The notes: generated by a model from the letters alone, not told the origin. Counted from the stretch's first letter, positions 1 through 11,865 are shown. The stretch: 64,000 nucleotides of DNA from Ovis canadensis (GCF_042477335.2 NC_091250.1:131909384-131973383), one strand, 5' to 3'. Made by a program: numbers and translations.

Positions 1-87
1 TCAGGCAGGGGTGGAGTGGGCCAGGGCGGCGGTGCTAAAGGGAGGCAGAGAGGGGCCGCCACCAGGGTGGGAAGACGAAACGAGGTG

Positions 88-186
88 GTCCACACACAGA
101 CACACACACACTCGGTCTCGTGCGCCTGCGTGCTCCCACACGCACACCTGCTCGCTCGCATGCACACGTGCACACACACTCTGTGC
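88..186. repeat. degenerate CA-rich simple repeat
   Basis: Interrupted runs of CA dinucleotides are mixed with CTCG and TGCACACG blocks. It is a simple repeat with no coding evidence. Confidence 0.75.
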
Positions 187-1752
187 GTGGGCACCGCGGT
201 GGGGACCGCCCCTCGCCTGTAGCCAGAGATAACCCCCTCTCCCCAGCTCATGAGCCTCTACCTTCAAATGAGAGCTCCGCAGAGTCGAGGCACTAACACA
301 GCCTCGGCTGGGCATGCAGAGGCCCTCAGCCACAGGCCAGCCAGCAGGGACCTCGGCCGGGAGCCAGGCACCGTCCCATCACCGCAAAACACTGGGGAGG
401 GTCTGCCTGTGGACCATGAGCGCCCACCCTGGCCTCCTACACCCGCCTGCACTGAGCCCGGCCAGGGGCAGGGGGCAGGTTCCTGGTGCAGAAAAGGCAA
501 AGGCCCAGCGGCCCTGCTCACCGAAAGGGCCGCTGAAAGATGCCCGCTGGGGCCCCTCGGAGCCCACCCCACCTCCTTTTCCGTCCCCCCCGACGGCCTC
601 CCTCGCAGCGCTAAGTCCGGTTCACTCTGCTCATGAGTGGCCCAGGGACCTGGGGACACGGCCTGGCTTCTGTGCAGCCGAAACCCAAGAGGGGAGATGG
701 GCAGAACGTGGAAAAGCTGGACAAAAAAGCAAACCCTGAGGACGTGCTCTTCAGGGGCCCGTAGCGGGCACCTGACGCCAGCAGCTGTTTCGGGGCCTCC
801 CAGACGGGACACAGACTCCCGAGGGGCAGCACGCAGGGAACAGCATTGTGCCAGAGGGAACAGCTAATGCAGAAGCCTGGAGGCCAGCATGCAGGTGGGG
901 AAGAGCCATCTGAGACGCAGGTGGGGTCCAGCCGGGTGGGCCTGCTGAGCCAGGCCGAGGCCTCATCCCAGCTCACGGGGGCCTGAGAGCTGTCACCAAA
1001 CAGGCCCAGGCTGGCTGCGTGCAGAGAATGGGCACAGTGCAACAGGGGAGCTGCCGGCTAGGCTGGGCAGAGGAAAGGGGCCCAGGCTCTGCAGTAACCA
1101 CGGTGACAGTGGGCAGGGCCTTCCCCCTGCCAGAGGCCGGCCAGCTCACGGGACCCCTTGTGGGCAGAGGCAGGGTTGAGGGAAAGGAAAGAAGAGGATG
1201 ATTCTGGATGGGGGCAGGGGGGTACCTGGGCAGAAGAGGGGGCAGCAAGGTGGGTGGGGTTTCTGTTGCAGACACACGAGCTCAAGAGGCCCAAGGGACG
1301 CCAGGCGGCCTGCACGCAGGCAGCTGGACACAGGCGCCTGAAGATGTAAAAATAACCACGGGAGTCATGGGCCCCCGGAGGCGTTTACGGCCCGGGGCTG
1401 AGCGCCTGGGGGGGCAGCCGGGAAGCCGTGGGCCTCGTGGGGGCGGGGGGCTGGCAGGGAGGACGGAACCGGCAGGGGAGACAGGCAGGCGCCCACCCAC
1501 GGGGACACGGCCGGAGCAGTGCTGTGGGGTTCAGTCCTCGCCGGTCATGGTGACCTTGGGCTGTGCCTTCCGCAGAGGCGCTGGGCAATGGACCCAGGGG
1601 CCGCCTGAGGGCTGGGGCTGGGGGCTGCTGACCAGGCCTGCCTGCCAGGGCCCCAGGCCGCCTGACCCACGGGCCTCCGGACACAGGCCCAGGCCTGCTG
1701 CTGATTCAATTCAGGGGGAGAGTGCGCCCACCGTGTGCGTGTGCAGGGTGCC

Positions 1753-2178
1753 ACAGGGCTTCGCAGGGCTCCTGGGGGGGCTCCAGGGGGCTTCGTGGGG
1801 CATCAGAGGGCTTCGCGGGGCTCCAGGGGCTTTGTGGGGCTCCAGGGGGCTTTGCGGGGCTCCAGGGGACTTCGTGGGACTCCAGGGGGCTTCGTGGGGC
1901 TCCGGGGAGCTTTGCAGGGCTCCGGGGGGCTTCACGGGGCTCCAGGGGGCTTCACAGGGTGCAAAGGGGCTTCGTGGGCTCCAGAGGACTTCGTGGGCTC
2001 AGGGGGCTTTGCGGGCTCTGGGGGGCTTTGTGGACTCCGGGGGACTTCGTGGGCTCCAGGGGGCTTCACGGGACTCCAGGGGGCTTCGTGGGGTGCCAGG
2101 GGGCTTCGTGGGGTGCCAGGGGGCTTCGTGGGGTGCAAGGGGGCTTCATGGGCTCCAGGGGGCTTCGCGGGCTCAGCA
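1753..2178. repeat. G-rich 19-20 bp minisatellite, about 22 copies
   Basis: The unit is close to CTCCAGGGGGCTTCGTGGGG, repeated head to tail about 22 times with 19 or 20 bp spacing and few changes. Early units carry TTCGTGG, TTTGCGG or TTCACGG variants. Three late units begin TGCCAGG or TGCAAGG instead of CTCCAGG, showing local expansion of one variant. No unit contains a stop in any plus-strand frame, so long overlapping open frames cross the array in all three frames and look collagen-like; they are artefacts. Each unit has two runs of four or more G on the plus strand, so the array is dense in potential G-quadruplexes. Confidence 0.95.
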
Positions 2179-5100
2179 TAAGGGCAGCAGCAGGAGCGGT
2201 CAGGGCCCTGGGCCCCCTGCAAACCCGCTGCCCATCCACCCTCTGCAGGGATTACCTTGCAAGCCCTTGTGTCACTCTCGTCATGCAATTGGTCAGAGCA
2301 GAAGCCAGACCTGATCCAGGGTACTCCGACTCCTGGGTGGACCCAGGGGCTGCAGGAAGCCTGGTCCTCTGTGTCAAGGGTCCATGGGGACCAGAAGGCT
2401 GGTTTCTACTCTCAGCCCATGCTTGGGGGCTGACCCAACCCCAGGACTGAGATAGGACACCCATTCCCGGGGGACACGGCTGGTCCCAGGCCAGAAGGTG
2501 GGGCCAGAGCAGGACCCTCCTGGGCGTCACCACCTGGGAGCACCCTCTCCCTCCCTCCCCCGCCCCCCTCGCCCCCCGACCCCCCTCTTGAAATGTGCCC
2601 ACCTCAGCGGGGCCGCCACTGCATGGGGTGGGGTGGAGGCTGGTGGGATGGAAGCTCAGTGGGCTTAGGGAGCACGTGCCCCAAGGACCCTGTTCCTGTG
2701 CTTGTCCGCAGGACCCAGGTGTTGCTGAGAGCAGCTGGGCTCCCAGTCTGTGTCCTCTGGCAGGCCCCAGCCCCAGCATCACCTGTGAGACTGAGTCAGG
2801 GCCCCTGCCCTCCAGGAACTCAGCACCAGGAGGGAGCGTAGATAGCGGCCCTCCCCAGGACAGGAGAGGGGCGTGGACACCCTGCTGGCCGAAGGGCGGA
2901 GCACACAGTGGGGGGCGGGGGAGGAGTCAGGAGACCACACCCACTCAGCTAGGGCCAGAGCCCTTGGGTCACCAGCTCTCAGCCCCGCTGTCTATAAGGC
3001 CCTGCCTACTCCAGGACTCAGGGTCCCTCCTGCCGGCTTTTCTGGGCAGAATAACGCGGGCCCGGCAGTGCACACGGGAGTCCCTGCAGCAGGGCCCTCG
3101 GAGCCAGTGCCTGGGGAGCTGCCTTGGCTGCTCGAAGCCCTTTGCACGCCTCGCCCATGGGTGGGCCACCCTCCAGAGCCCAATCACAGGAGAGCATCTC
3201 CCAGCATCCTGAGCCTCGATCCAGGGAGGTGCAGAGAGAGGCTGCCCAGGGCCAGCCGGGGTGGGCCACACCGCCCTCCTCTCACGGGGGCCTGGCCCGG
3301 GGAAAGGACCCAGACAGGAATCCTCGGGCCAGGACAGAGATGGGGACCCCTAGGGGCAGTTCTCACTGAAGCTTCAGTAAAGACCGTCCCCTCTGCCCAT
3401 AGTAGTTCCCCTCCCTCTGATTACCTAAACTTTATTACGAGCATAAGTGGTCTTGATTAAAACAAAGCGCAAACAGCAGAGAAGGGACCAAGTGGAGAGG
3501 GGCACTCTGTGTCCCCCACCTGCCCAGAGTCTCCAACACCCTCTATTGCTTCCCTTGGGCCCACCTGGGAGGGAAATGATTTCTAAAAGCAAGAGCCCTG
3601 GGGTCTTCACGAACAGCAGGCAGGGCGGCCCCTCCTCTCGTTCCCAGACTCCCTTCTGCTGCAGCTGGGATCTAGGGAGTCTCCGCAGTGAGACCCCAAC
3701 ATGCACGGGCCTGCCCCCCACCCAGGTCCACCGAGGGAGCCGGTCTTCAGGATAAGGGGGACCAGGCAGCTGCACCCCTCACAGCCAGGCCCCCAGCGAG
3801 CCGGAGAGGGGCCGGCTCATCGGCTAAGGGCCGGGAGGAGAGACAGGAGAGTGGGGACAGATCCTTGGACCGGATGGGGGACCACAGTGGGGGTCCCGAG
3901 ACTCTGGGGACCAGGACGTGGGGCGCAGGGCTCACGACGGACAGCAACCCAGAGGGGCACATGGACCCTCCTCCAGCCCAGTCCCCTCCCGCCCAGTCCC
4001 CAGGCCAGGTCCTGCCTGGAGCGCCTAACCCTCTTCTCTGGGCACATCCCCTCCAGCCCCGCCGCCCTGGCGCCCTGGAGAGGCGGCTCTTCCCTCCGCT
4101 TAGGCCCGTGGCAAGCTCCCCTCCCGCAGGGCTGCGTGTGGAAAGACCCAAGAAAGGCTCGACAGCCACAAGTCCACTTATAGACTCAAAATCTGTGGCG
4201 GTGAGGAGCCGGTGCCAGAGGGCCCCGGCGTACAGGTGTGTCTGCCGGGCCCGGCCAGGGCACAGACCTCACCGAGCTCTCTAGGATACAGACACGACAC
4301 CCACCACCAGGGGCTGCACATCACCACCCGCCCCAGCAAGGGGGACGAGGCCCGCCTGGGGCTGCGCTCCGGTGGGTCACCTTCCCCAGAGGCCCGCACA
4401 GGCCCTAGCTCATCAGCCTCCCTGCAAGCAGCCCCCGCCCCGGGCCCCAGCCAGCCCCTGCCCGCTCCGTCAACACCGCCTGTGCCCACCTTGACCATCC
4501 ACAGCCTGGCCAGTGCGGGGATCCCACTGCCTCCCAGTCCCTAGCCCCGCCAGGCCTCCCTGAGCTCCCTGGGACTAGGATCCCCCAGCACCAGGCACGG
4601 GGCTGGGCCTGCGAGACGGGTGAGCTCAGTGAAGCGGGTGCAGGGCTCAGGCCCCTTGGTGGGTACGCTGAGTTCCAGGTAGGAGGAGAGTGTGTCCAAG
4701 GCCAAACACAGGCCATTGCCCCGCAACCGCAACTGTGCTGCTCCCAGAGCCGGCTCGGCCAATGGATGAGGAGGGGAGCTCCTTGGGAACTGCCAGACAC
4801 CCCCAGGCGTGCCGGAAGACCGACAGCCTCGCACGTGTGAGGCAGCGTGCACACACACCCCCAGCAGTGCACACAGACCCCTGGGGGGCCTGGGCCAGCT
4901 CCAGGGCACCTGTCTCCGGGAACAGCTGCAGCCAACCGGCCCAGAGCCTCCGGGTCGCCGCCGCTCACTGAGGACCGAGGCTGGAGATGCCCAGCTCCAC
5001 GTGCCCGTCCAGCCTCCTCCCAGGGAGCTGGGACTGGGGGGGTTCCCAGGACACATCCCCAGAGGAGGTCTCTTTCCCCTCTCTCTGTTCCAGGGCGGTC

Positions 5101-5602
5101 AGGCCTCAGCTCCACCTGGGCAAGGGGAGGGGATGGCGCCTGGGGTCAATCCGGCCGGACACCCCATCTGGATTTGGGGTCAGTGACACAGCTCAGTCCC
5201 CACTGGGCGGGGACTTACTGGGATGCTCCCTGTCGCGATGGGGGAGGGGGCCAGAACAGGCTCAGGCCCTTTCAGCCCTCCGGTCTCCTAACCCCCTCAA
5301 CCCCACCAGGTCCCTCTGAGGTCTGGTCAGCCCTCCTGCCAAGGCGGGGTCGGCCGAGGGATCTGGGGTCTGAGACGACGTAGGGGCTCCAGGCCGAGTC
5401 GGGGCGCCGGGAGGGTCCCCGCAGGCCGAGGCCGGGGCGCTCTCCGGTTACAGCCCTCGCCCCGGGGCGCCCGCCGCCGGCTATTTCGGGCGAGCTGGCC
5501 GGCGCTCCGGGCCTACCGGGCGCACGCAGGAGGCCGCCGGCGGCCGATCGCGCGCGAGCGCGGGCCCCCCCGACCCCGCGCCGGCGCCCCGCGCCCGCTC
5601 AC

Positions 5603-5648
5603 CTGCCACCGGCGAAGGCTTGCGCAGCACCAGCCACCTAGTCTTCCA
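5603..5648 (-). CDS. DOK7: DOK7 exon 2
   Basis: The AG acceptor is at 5649-5650, followed by TGG AAG. Fifteen codons plus one G precede the GTGAGC donor at 5597-5602. It encodes the first beta strand of the PH domain. Confidence 0.93.
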
Positions 5649-5771
5649 CTGCGGGGACAGAGGGAGCGTGAGCCGCCGCCCGCGCGCGCCCCGCCCCGCG
5701 CCCGCCGCGGCCCCGACCTTCTTGCCGTCCCGCAGCTTGACCTGGCCCTCCACCAGCGCCGCCTCGGTCAT
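5603..5771 (-). CDS. DOK7: DOK7, first two coding exons (partial gene)
   Basis: DOK7 (downstream of tyrosine kinase 7) is a cytoplasmic adaptor of skeletal muscle. It binds phosphorylated MuSK through its PTB domain and drives acetylcholine-receptor clustering at the neuromuscular junction. Translation starts at 5771 with MTEAALVEGQVKLRDGKK, and the second exon continues WKTRWLVLRKPSPVA, which is the known DOK7 N-terminus and the beginning of its PH domain. The coding parts are 5718-5771 and 5603-5648, separated by a 69 bp intron with GT and AG ends. The second exon ends one base into a codon. All later exons (rest of PH, PTB, C-terminal tail) lie beyond the left edge. Both exons sit in a CpG island. 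Confidence 0.95.
5718..5771 (-). CDS. DOK7: DOK7 exon 1 (coding part)
   Basis: Eighteen codons, ATG at 5769-5771, ending AAG just before a GT donor at 5716-5717. The exon ends in phase 0. Confidence 0.94.
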
Positions 5772-7609
5772 CTTCTATCATGGTCCCCGCGCCCCGCCGC
5801 CCCGCCCGCCGCCCCGCGGGCCGCCCGGCCCAGGGTCACTTTCAAAATAGCTCCGCGAGCGCCGTGCGCCGGCCGGCGGGGCGGCGGGCGGGGCGGCGCA
5901 CGCGGCGGGCGGGGCCGAGGTGCCAGCCCGCCGGTCCTGCCCCACCCGCGCCCGGCCTGGGCGATGCGCCCCCCGGGCACCTGGGGCCACCTGAGCGCCC
6001 TGCCCTCTGGGACTGCGCGCTGCCGAGGCTCGGATCCTGGGGCTCCGACGCTGCTCACCCCGGTGGGGTTGGCTGGGGAGGGGGTCCCCCCTTCCGAAAG
6101 CAAAGGAAACGACCCCCGGAAGAGGCATCCGCCCCGGGTGGGCCCCCGTTTGCCAGTGTGCCTTCCTCTAAGCTGGCTTCACCCTCGCGCACCTGTCCCT
6201 CCCACCACCACTGAGCTGTCACCGGACACCACGGACCACAGTCAGCTCTGGCCAGGACGTCGCCTCACTCTCCAACCCAGCTCTCCTGCCTGCTCCCTGC
6301 TCCCTTCCAACCCCTCAGACCACCCCTGCTCCGTAGGCAGGAGGATGGGGAGGTTCATTCCTGTCCCCTGGCAGCAAGGACCTTGGTGCAGACTGCTCCC
6401 GGCGGTTAGTGGGGCCACAGTGCCCCAGTCTTGAGTCTGGTCCCAGACCTACACGCCCCGCCACTGGCTGCTAGGGTTGGGGAGGTCCATCCCTCCAGGC
6501 TGCTCCGTAAAAGCCCGTGAGAGAGCCCCCACTGCAGCGGGGGAGCTCTGAGCCTCGGGTTTTCCGTCCTTCCGCCCACATCCCCTGGTCAGCTGCCCAG
6601 GTTCTTTGGGAACCCAGGTGGGTCCACTTCTCAGACTTCAGCCCCCGTTTCTGAGACGACCTCCAACACTCACGCCTTTAGGAGCATCGACGAGGCCCCG
6701 GGGCCAGTGGCAAAGACAGGCCGGCACTCTGAAAAGCAAAGAGAAGCAGTGTGCCCTAGCCGGGGTCCCACCCTGAGGCAGCTGAGGATCTGGTCGGGAG
6801 GAAGGGGGAAGGCTCTGTGGTGTCGTTACCCTGAAGTCCGCACAGGTAGGAACGCGGATGCGTGTCGTCATCCCGTCCAGGTCTTGCCTCTCACAGTGGA
6901 GGATCTAACACTCAGAACCGCAGGCACCTCCAGGACTGACCCCAGTTGGCTGAGCCCTGAGCAGAGCATGGGGGCCGCACGGGCGGGAAGACCGCTGGGC
7001 TGGGGTCCCAGCTCAGCCATCACCATGCTGCGCACAGAGAGGGCCAAGTCCGTCCTCTCTGTGCACCCCATCCCTGTTGTCCCTGGGAATATGAGAAGGC
7101 AGGGCCCTGGGTGGGGGCGATGAGCTCGGTTTGAATGTCCCGGGAATGCGTGCCCAGGGTGCGATGCGGAGCAGGGTCATCCCAGGCCCAGGAGGCACCT
7201 CACTCTCCCCTCCTCCAGGGGCACCGCCACTGCAGGGCAGCTGCCCGCTCATCTCAGGCCCCCCAGCCGCTGCCCCAGGACAGCCGGCAGCGAGCCGAGT
7301 GGCGCTGGGGGCCACCAGCACATCTGCCGCCCCAGGCGCCTGGCACGTGCTCATCTCCGCAGGGAGGGGCGATGCCCTGCCGCATTCCGCAGCACTGGCC
7401 CCGACCCAGGCTCCTACCACGCCCGGCAGCTGCACCTGCTCCCACACGGGCCCCAGAAAACGCGGGCTGCTGTGGGAACAGACACCGCCCACCGCCCGCT
7501 GCCCCCCACCCAACGCCAGCGACTGAGAGGCGGGACCGCCTCCCAGCCTGGCTCGCTCTGGACCTGGGGCGGGGGGACCCTGGCCTCTCGTTGCTAAGCT
7601 CCTGCTGTG

Positions 7610-7928
7610 AATCATGCTTGTGTCCTCAGCCCCCGAATTCTCGTTGAAGCCCAACCCCAAGGGGGTGGTACGAAGAAGCAGGGTCTTTGGGGGGTGATAA
7701 GGTCGTGAGGGAGGAGTCCCCAGGACAGGATTAGAGTCCTCGTGAGAAGACGTGATCTTTCTCCCCACCCACCCTGAGGACACAGCCAGAGGCAGCCATC
7801 TGCACGCCCGGAGGAGGGCCCCCACCCCAGACCCCAACCAGGCTGGCACCCTGATCTCTGACTTCCGGCCTCAGCAGCTGTTGAGAACCGCATCTGTTGT
7901 TTCTGTCATAGCTGCCTAAGCAGACTCA
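7610..7928 (+). mobile_element. MaLR LTR fragment (MST/MLT1-like)
   Basis: The segment follows the known layout of MST/MLT1 LTRs: a 5' part resembling the AATTC-TGTTGAAGCCC block, a GGTGATAAGGTCATGAGG-like block, CACAGCCAGAGGCAGCCATCT, and a 3' part ending near GTTGTTTCTGTCATAGCTGCCTAAGCAGACT in degenerate form. It is old and has no internal coding sequence. Confidence 0.65.
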
Positions 7929-8437
7929 GACAGTTCCCTCAGCTGTGGCACCAGAGTCGCTGGTAGCAAGTGGCAGAAGCTGACTCTGGTCACTGAAGTG
8001 GGAAGGAATCTGTGGGAAGATCGTCAGGCCTCAGGTGGAACCCAGGGCAGGCAGGGATCAGCAGCAGGAGCTGCAGGAGGCGGGGGACACAGCCATGCTC
8101 CGGAGACCCGACGCCACCCCAGCTCTGCACCACTGCCCGGCCGGCCTCCACAGCCGTAGGCCACGGGCTTCCAAGAAGCCCACCACCACCATGGGGCAGA
8201 GCCGGCTGATCACACAGCCGCGGGCGCTGCTGCTGGACGTCACTGCCGAGGACACTGCCACCACGGCCAGACCCCGTGGCCACAGGGCACGGTCACCCCA
8301 CCAGTGGCTCTGCAGCCGCGGGACCTGCCGCCCGACGTGGCACCTGACACTCGACAGCCAAGTGAACTTTAACTGTCGCACGACTTCTCTGGCCTGTTTC
8401 CTCTCCCGGCCCGACGTTGTGATGATGGGCTCCTGAA

Positions 8438-8633
8438 GGACCCCTGGTGGCTCAAGGATCTGCCTGCAGCGCAGGAGGCCCAGGGTCGATCCCTGGGTCG
8501 GGAAGATCCCCTGGAGATGGGAATGGCCGCTCACGCCAGTATTCTTGCCTGGAGAATCCCATGGACAGGGGAGCCTGGCGGGCTGCAGTTCACCGGCTGG
8601 CAGAGTCAGACACGACTGAGCAGCTAAGCACAC
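8438..8633 (+). mobile_element. Bov-tA SINE
   Basis: It begins with the tRNA-Glu-like head (CCCCTGGTGGCTCAAGGATC), passes through GGTCGATCCCTGGGTCGGGAAGATCC, and ends with the Bov-A body containing CTTGCCTGGAGAATCCCATGG and AGTCAGACACGACTGAGC. It is full length and in plus orientation. Confidence 0.93.
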
Positions 8634-8944
8634 GCCTGAATGAGGGGACGTGTGTGAGCGTCTTTCAGGGTGATCATGAGGTTTACAAACACGAGAGGAC
8701 GTGGGGACTGGGGACGGGCTGCCTCGCCTCGTGTCTCCAGCTGCTCAGTGAGGCTGGAGAAGAACACGCAGCAGCTGATCGTGGCAAACACTCCCTGACT
8801 CCACCCTGGTGACTCCCTGCGTCGCCCCTGCAGGTCCCAGCTCCCCCCAGGTAGGCGGGGCCACATGAAGGAGCTGTGGCCAGCAGAGTGATGACCGCCA
8901 CCTCCCAGCCCTGCAATCTCCTACACTCCTCATTCACCACGTGG

Positions 8945-9240
8945 TGAGACAGGGTGTTATGGACCCACCTATGTGCCCACTGATCCACCTGTTGAGGCCC
9001 TAGCCTCAAGGTGACTGTGTTTGGAGCTAGGATCTCTAAGGAGGCAACAAAGGTCAAATGAGGTCCTAAGGGTGGGGCCCTGATCCCATAGGACTGCGGC
9101 CTTTTAAGTAGAGGGAGAAGCTCTCTCTCTCTCTTTCTGTGTGTGTCTCAGCACGTGCACAGGGCAAGGCCACGTAAGGACAACAGCAGGAAGGCGTGGA
9201 GGGGAGTCTCCCCAGAAACCCACCTCACTGGGTCGTGAAT
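8945..9240 (+). mobile_element. MaLR (MLT1-like) LTR fragment
   Basis: It contains degenerate MLT1 landmarks: GAGGCCCTAGCCTCAAGGTGACTGTGTTTGG, GTCAAATGAGGTCCTAAGGGTGGGGCCCTGAT and the later CAGCAGGAAGG region. A short CT-rich run lies at 9120-9140. The right end is poorly defined. Confidence 0.55.
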
Positions 9241-9744
9241 TCACCCCCAGAACCACGAGAAAATGAATGTCTATCACATGAGCTCCCCCACCTGTGGCCT
9301 TCTGTCCCAGCAGTCCCAGCAGACGGGTACAGAGAGCATGGAAGATTGAAAACACTACAGCGTCTCTGGCCTGCACGCCCCTTGACATGTGACCTCCTTC
9401 CACTGAGAGCTGGGGTGCGTCTGTCTACCCCAGCTTTGACGAGTGAAATGCAACGGGGACACTCACATCCACTCTTTCTTTTGAGCCCGGCCTCCACCAC
9501 GTGAATGGGCCCAAGGTAGCCTGCCAGATGACAGCAGATGTGTGTCCCAGTCACCCTGCCACCCCAGGCAAAAGCCAGTCAGCCCCCAAGGGCAGAACCA
9601 CCTAAGACCCACCGATGACCCACATACAACCCGGGCCACGAGAACCACCCCGTGAGCAAAGCCAGGGACCGACAGGCCCAGCATCGCGAGCTGAGTACAT
9701 GGCTGCCTATGCGTCACGAGTTTGGGTATCATTTGTGACACTCT

Positions 9745-10082
9745 CGAGAGCCACTTGGACTGCAAAGAGATCCAACCAGTCCATCCTAAAGGAGATCAGT
9801 CCTGGCTGTTCACTGGAAGGACTGATGCTGAAGCTGAAACTCCAGTACTTTGGCCACCTGATGTGAAGAGCTGAGTCATTTGAAAAGACCCTGATGCTGG
9901 GAAAGATTGAGGGCAGGAGGAGAAGGGGACGACAGAGGATGAGATGGTTGGATGGCGTCACTGACTCAATGGACATGAGTCTGAGCAAGCTCTGGGAGTT
10001 GGTGATGGACAGGGAGGCCTGGCGTGCTGCAGTCCATGGGGTCACAAAGAGTCGGACACGACTGAGCGACTGAAGTGAACTG
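9745..10082 (+). mobile_element. BovB LINE 3' end
   Basis: This is a short piece of the BovB (RTE clade) LINE: the last part of the reverse-transcriptase ORF followed by the 3' tail with GGACATGAGTCTGAGCAAGC and AGAGTCGGACACGACTGAGC. It is 5'-truncated and not able to move. Confidence 0.9.
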
Positions 10083-10262
10083 AGCTGTGACACCAGAGCA
10101 GTCTGATACCGAGTGTCTGTGGCAGACTCCAAGCCTCGTGCGACACTGGAAGACTCTGCAGAGGAGGAGCCTGGACCCCGAGTTACCACGGCCAAGGGCA
10201 CCAGCAAGCGTCCAAGCTGAGCAGGGGTCGGCACACAGCAGGCACAAGGAGACAGAGAGAGG

Positions 10263-10279
10263 CCCCCCCCCCCCCCCCC
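10263..10279. repeat. poly-C tract, 17 bp
   Basis: An uninterrupted run of 17 C flanked by G-rich and CG-rich bases. It is likely length-variable. Confidence 0.9.
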
Positions 10280-10380
10280 GCGCATCCTGAGTGAGAGCAC
10301 AGCACGTCGGAGACGAACACTCACGCGCTGAGCATCACAGGGGAAAGTGATGTCAGAAGAAACAGAATCCACAATTCGAT

Positions 10381-10497
10381 TTTTTCTTTTTTGGCCACAT
10401 GGATTGTATGATCTTACTTTCACAACCAGGGAGGGAGCCTGTGCCCCCTGCATCGGAAACGCGGAGTCCTAACCACTGGACCGCCAGGGACGTCCCC
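10381..10497 (-). mobile_element. CHR-type tRNA-derived SINE fragment
   Basis: Read on the minus strand it starts GGGACGTCCCTGGCGGTCCA and continues through TTAGGACTCCGCG, the head of cetartiodactyl CHR-type SINEs, then ends in an A-rich tail (the T-rich run at 10381-10393). Confidence 0.75.
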
Positions 10498-10773
10498 ACG
10501 ATTCCATTTAAAGCAGATTTCCCAACAGTAGGAACAGAAGCCAGCGGAATACCTTCCAAGTGCTGACAGGAAATAGCCAACAATACGTGTGAGATGACAC
10601 GCGGAGAGCACAGCATGAGCGATGCTGTGGCGATGAACGTGGACACGTGGACAGAAACTCACCAAAGTGCAGCCTCCTAGACTAGCTCAAGAAGAAACAG
10701 AATTCCCAGCAAGCCCCAAACTACGAAAAAAATGATTCAGTAGTTAAACATCATCCCGTAAATAAGACACCGG

Positions 10774-10985
10774 GGGGCTTCCCTGGCGGCCGAGTGGTAA
10801 AGGCTCCGCCTGCCAGCGCAGGAGACATGGGTCCCATCCCTGATCTGGGAAGATCCCACACGCCACAGAGCAGTGGAGCCCGGGAACCGCGACCACTAAG
10901 CCCGTGCTTTAGAGCCCGGGGACCACAGCCAGAGAAGAGCCCTTGAGGCAACAAAGACCCAGCAGAGCCCATAAAGAAAGAAGAA
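10774..10985 (+). mobile_element. CHR-type SINE
   Basis: It opens with GGGGCTTCCCTGGCGGCCGA, then GGTAAAGGCTCCGCCTGCCA, a GGGAAGATCCCACACGCCAC block, a CCGTGCTTTAGAGCCCGGGG block and a 3' end with CAACAAAGACCCAGCAGAGC and an A-rich tail. This is the ruminant CHR layout in plus orientation. Confidence 0.8.
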
Positions 10986-11139
10986 AGAGAGAACAGGGCC
11001 AGGGATCTCAGGAGATGCTACCAAACTCTGGGGGAACGGACGACTGGCTGTCTACAGCCCTCCGGTGGACCGGGAAAGAAGGGGCAGTCTCTTAAACTCA
11101 CTCTGTGAGGTCTGAGGGAAGCCCTGCAGACAGTCATTC

Positions 11140-11222
11140 AAAGCGTAAGAAAGGAAAATTACAGGCCAATCTCACTCGAAAACATAAATGCAAAACGCTA
11201 AACACAATAAAAGCAAATTCTG
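11140..11222 (+). mobile_element. L1 ORF2 fragment
   Basis: A short A-rich block resembles the conserved L1 sequence around ACAGGCCAATCTCACT and AACATAAATGCAAAA. It is too short to classify further. Confidence 0.5.
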
Positions 11223-11351
11223 AAGAAGCTGCTAAAAAGGTCGGTGTGTGTCAGCCAGGGTCCCAGCTGCTGACGTGTTAGGACAATTCAGAGAGGATCT
11301 GCTTACAAAGCTGTGGCCTTGGAGGGAACCACCAGAGGTGGTGACTGTATG

Positions 11352-11563
11352 TGTGTGTGTGTGAGTCGCTCGGTTGTGTCCGACTCTTTGCAATCCCATG
11401 GACTGTAGCCCGCCAGGCTCCTCTGTCCATGGGATTCTCCAGGCAGGAATACTGGAGTGGGTTGCCATTCCTTTCTCCAGGAGATTTTCCTGACACAGGG
11501 ATTGAACCCACGTCTCTTGCATTGCAGGCAGATTCCTTACCGTATGAGCCACCAGGGAAGCCC
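11352..11563 (-). mobile_element. Bov-tA SINE
   Basis: On the plus strand it reads GAGTCGCTCGGTTGTGTCCG through GCCACCAGGGAAGCCC, the reverse complement of a full Bov-tA. A short GT run at 11349-11362 adjoins its tail. Confidence 0.93.
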
Positions 11564-11722
11564 GCTGTGATTGTGTAGCCCTGGGCTAGTTAGAGAGACG
11601 GGCAACTGCCTCAAGACCTGGGGGTGGGGTCCCTGAACCACGAAGGGGCATGATCGACACCTTGTGACCTTTGGGTAAGGGATCTGGGTGCACCCTTTGC
11701 TGGGATACAGAACAAAACACCA

Positions 11723-11862
11723 CAGCTGCTGCTGCTGCTGCTAAGTCGCTTCAGTCGTGTTCGACTCTGTGCAGCTCCATAGACGGCAGCCCACCAGGCT
11801 CCTCTGTCCCTGGGATTCTTCAGGCAAGAACACCGGAGTGGGTTGCCATTTCCTACTCCAAA
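11723..11862 (-). mobile_element. Bov-A2-type SINE with (AGC)n tail
   Basis: A GCTGCTGCTGCTGCTGCT run is followed by AAGTCGCTTCAGTCGTGTTC and the Bov-A body in reverse orientation. The AGC tail is the typical Bov-A2 3' end. Confidence 0.88.
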
Positions 11863-11865
11863 AAG

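Larger units (their letters stand above)
1..5602 (-). other. DOK7: DOK7 intron 2 (partial, no exon seen)
   Basis: This stretch lies downstream of DOK7 exon 2 on the minus strand, so it is intron 2 running off the left edge. I searched the minus-strand frames for the continuation of the PH domain (exon 3) and found nothing matching. The DNA is GC-rich and holds many chance open frames. The recognisable contents are a CA-rich tract at 88-186 and a G-rich minisatellite at 1753-2178, listed separately. Confidence 0.75.
5370..6030. promoter_or_regulatory. DOK7: CpG island at the DOK7 5' end
   Basis: The segment is extremely rich in C, G and CpG and covers DOK7 exons 1 and 2 plus about 250 bp upstream of the start codon. 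This is the usual form of a mammalian promoter CpG island. The transcription start is not visible directly but should lie just to the right of 5771. A small A/T patch at about 5840-5850, roughly 70 bp upstream of the ATG, is the only AT-rich block nearby. Confidence 0.8.

Noticed and set aside
1208-2450. Long plus-strand open frames with collagen-like Gly repeats
   Set aside because: All three frames are open because the 20 bp repeat unit has no stop. There is no splice context or family match; this is a minisatellite artefact.
4541-5056. Minus-strand frame of 171 codons resembling a globular segment near its end
   Set aside because: It matches no DOK7 exon that I know and has no clear acceptor and donor in phase; likely chance in GC-rich intron.
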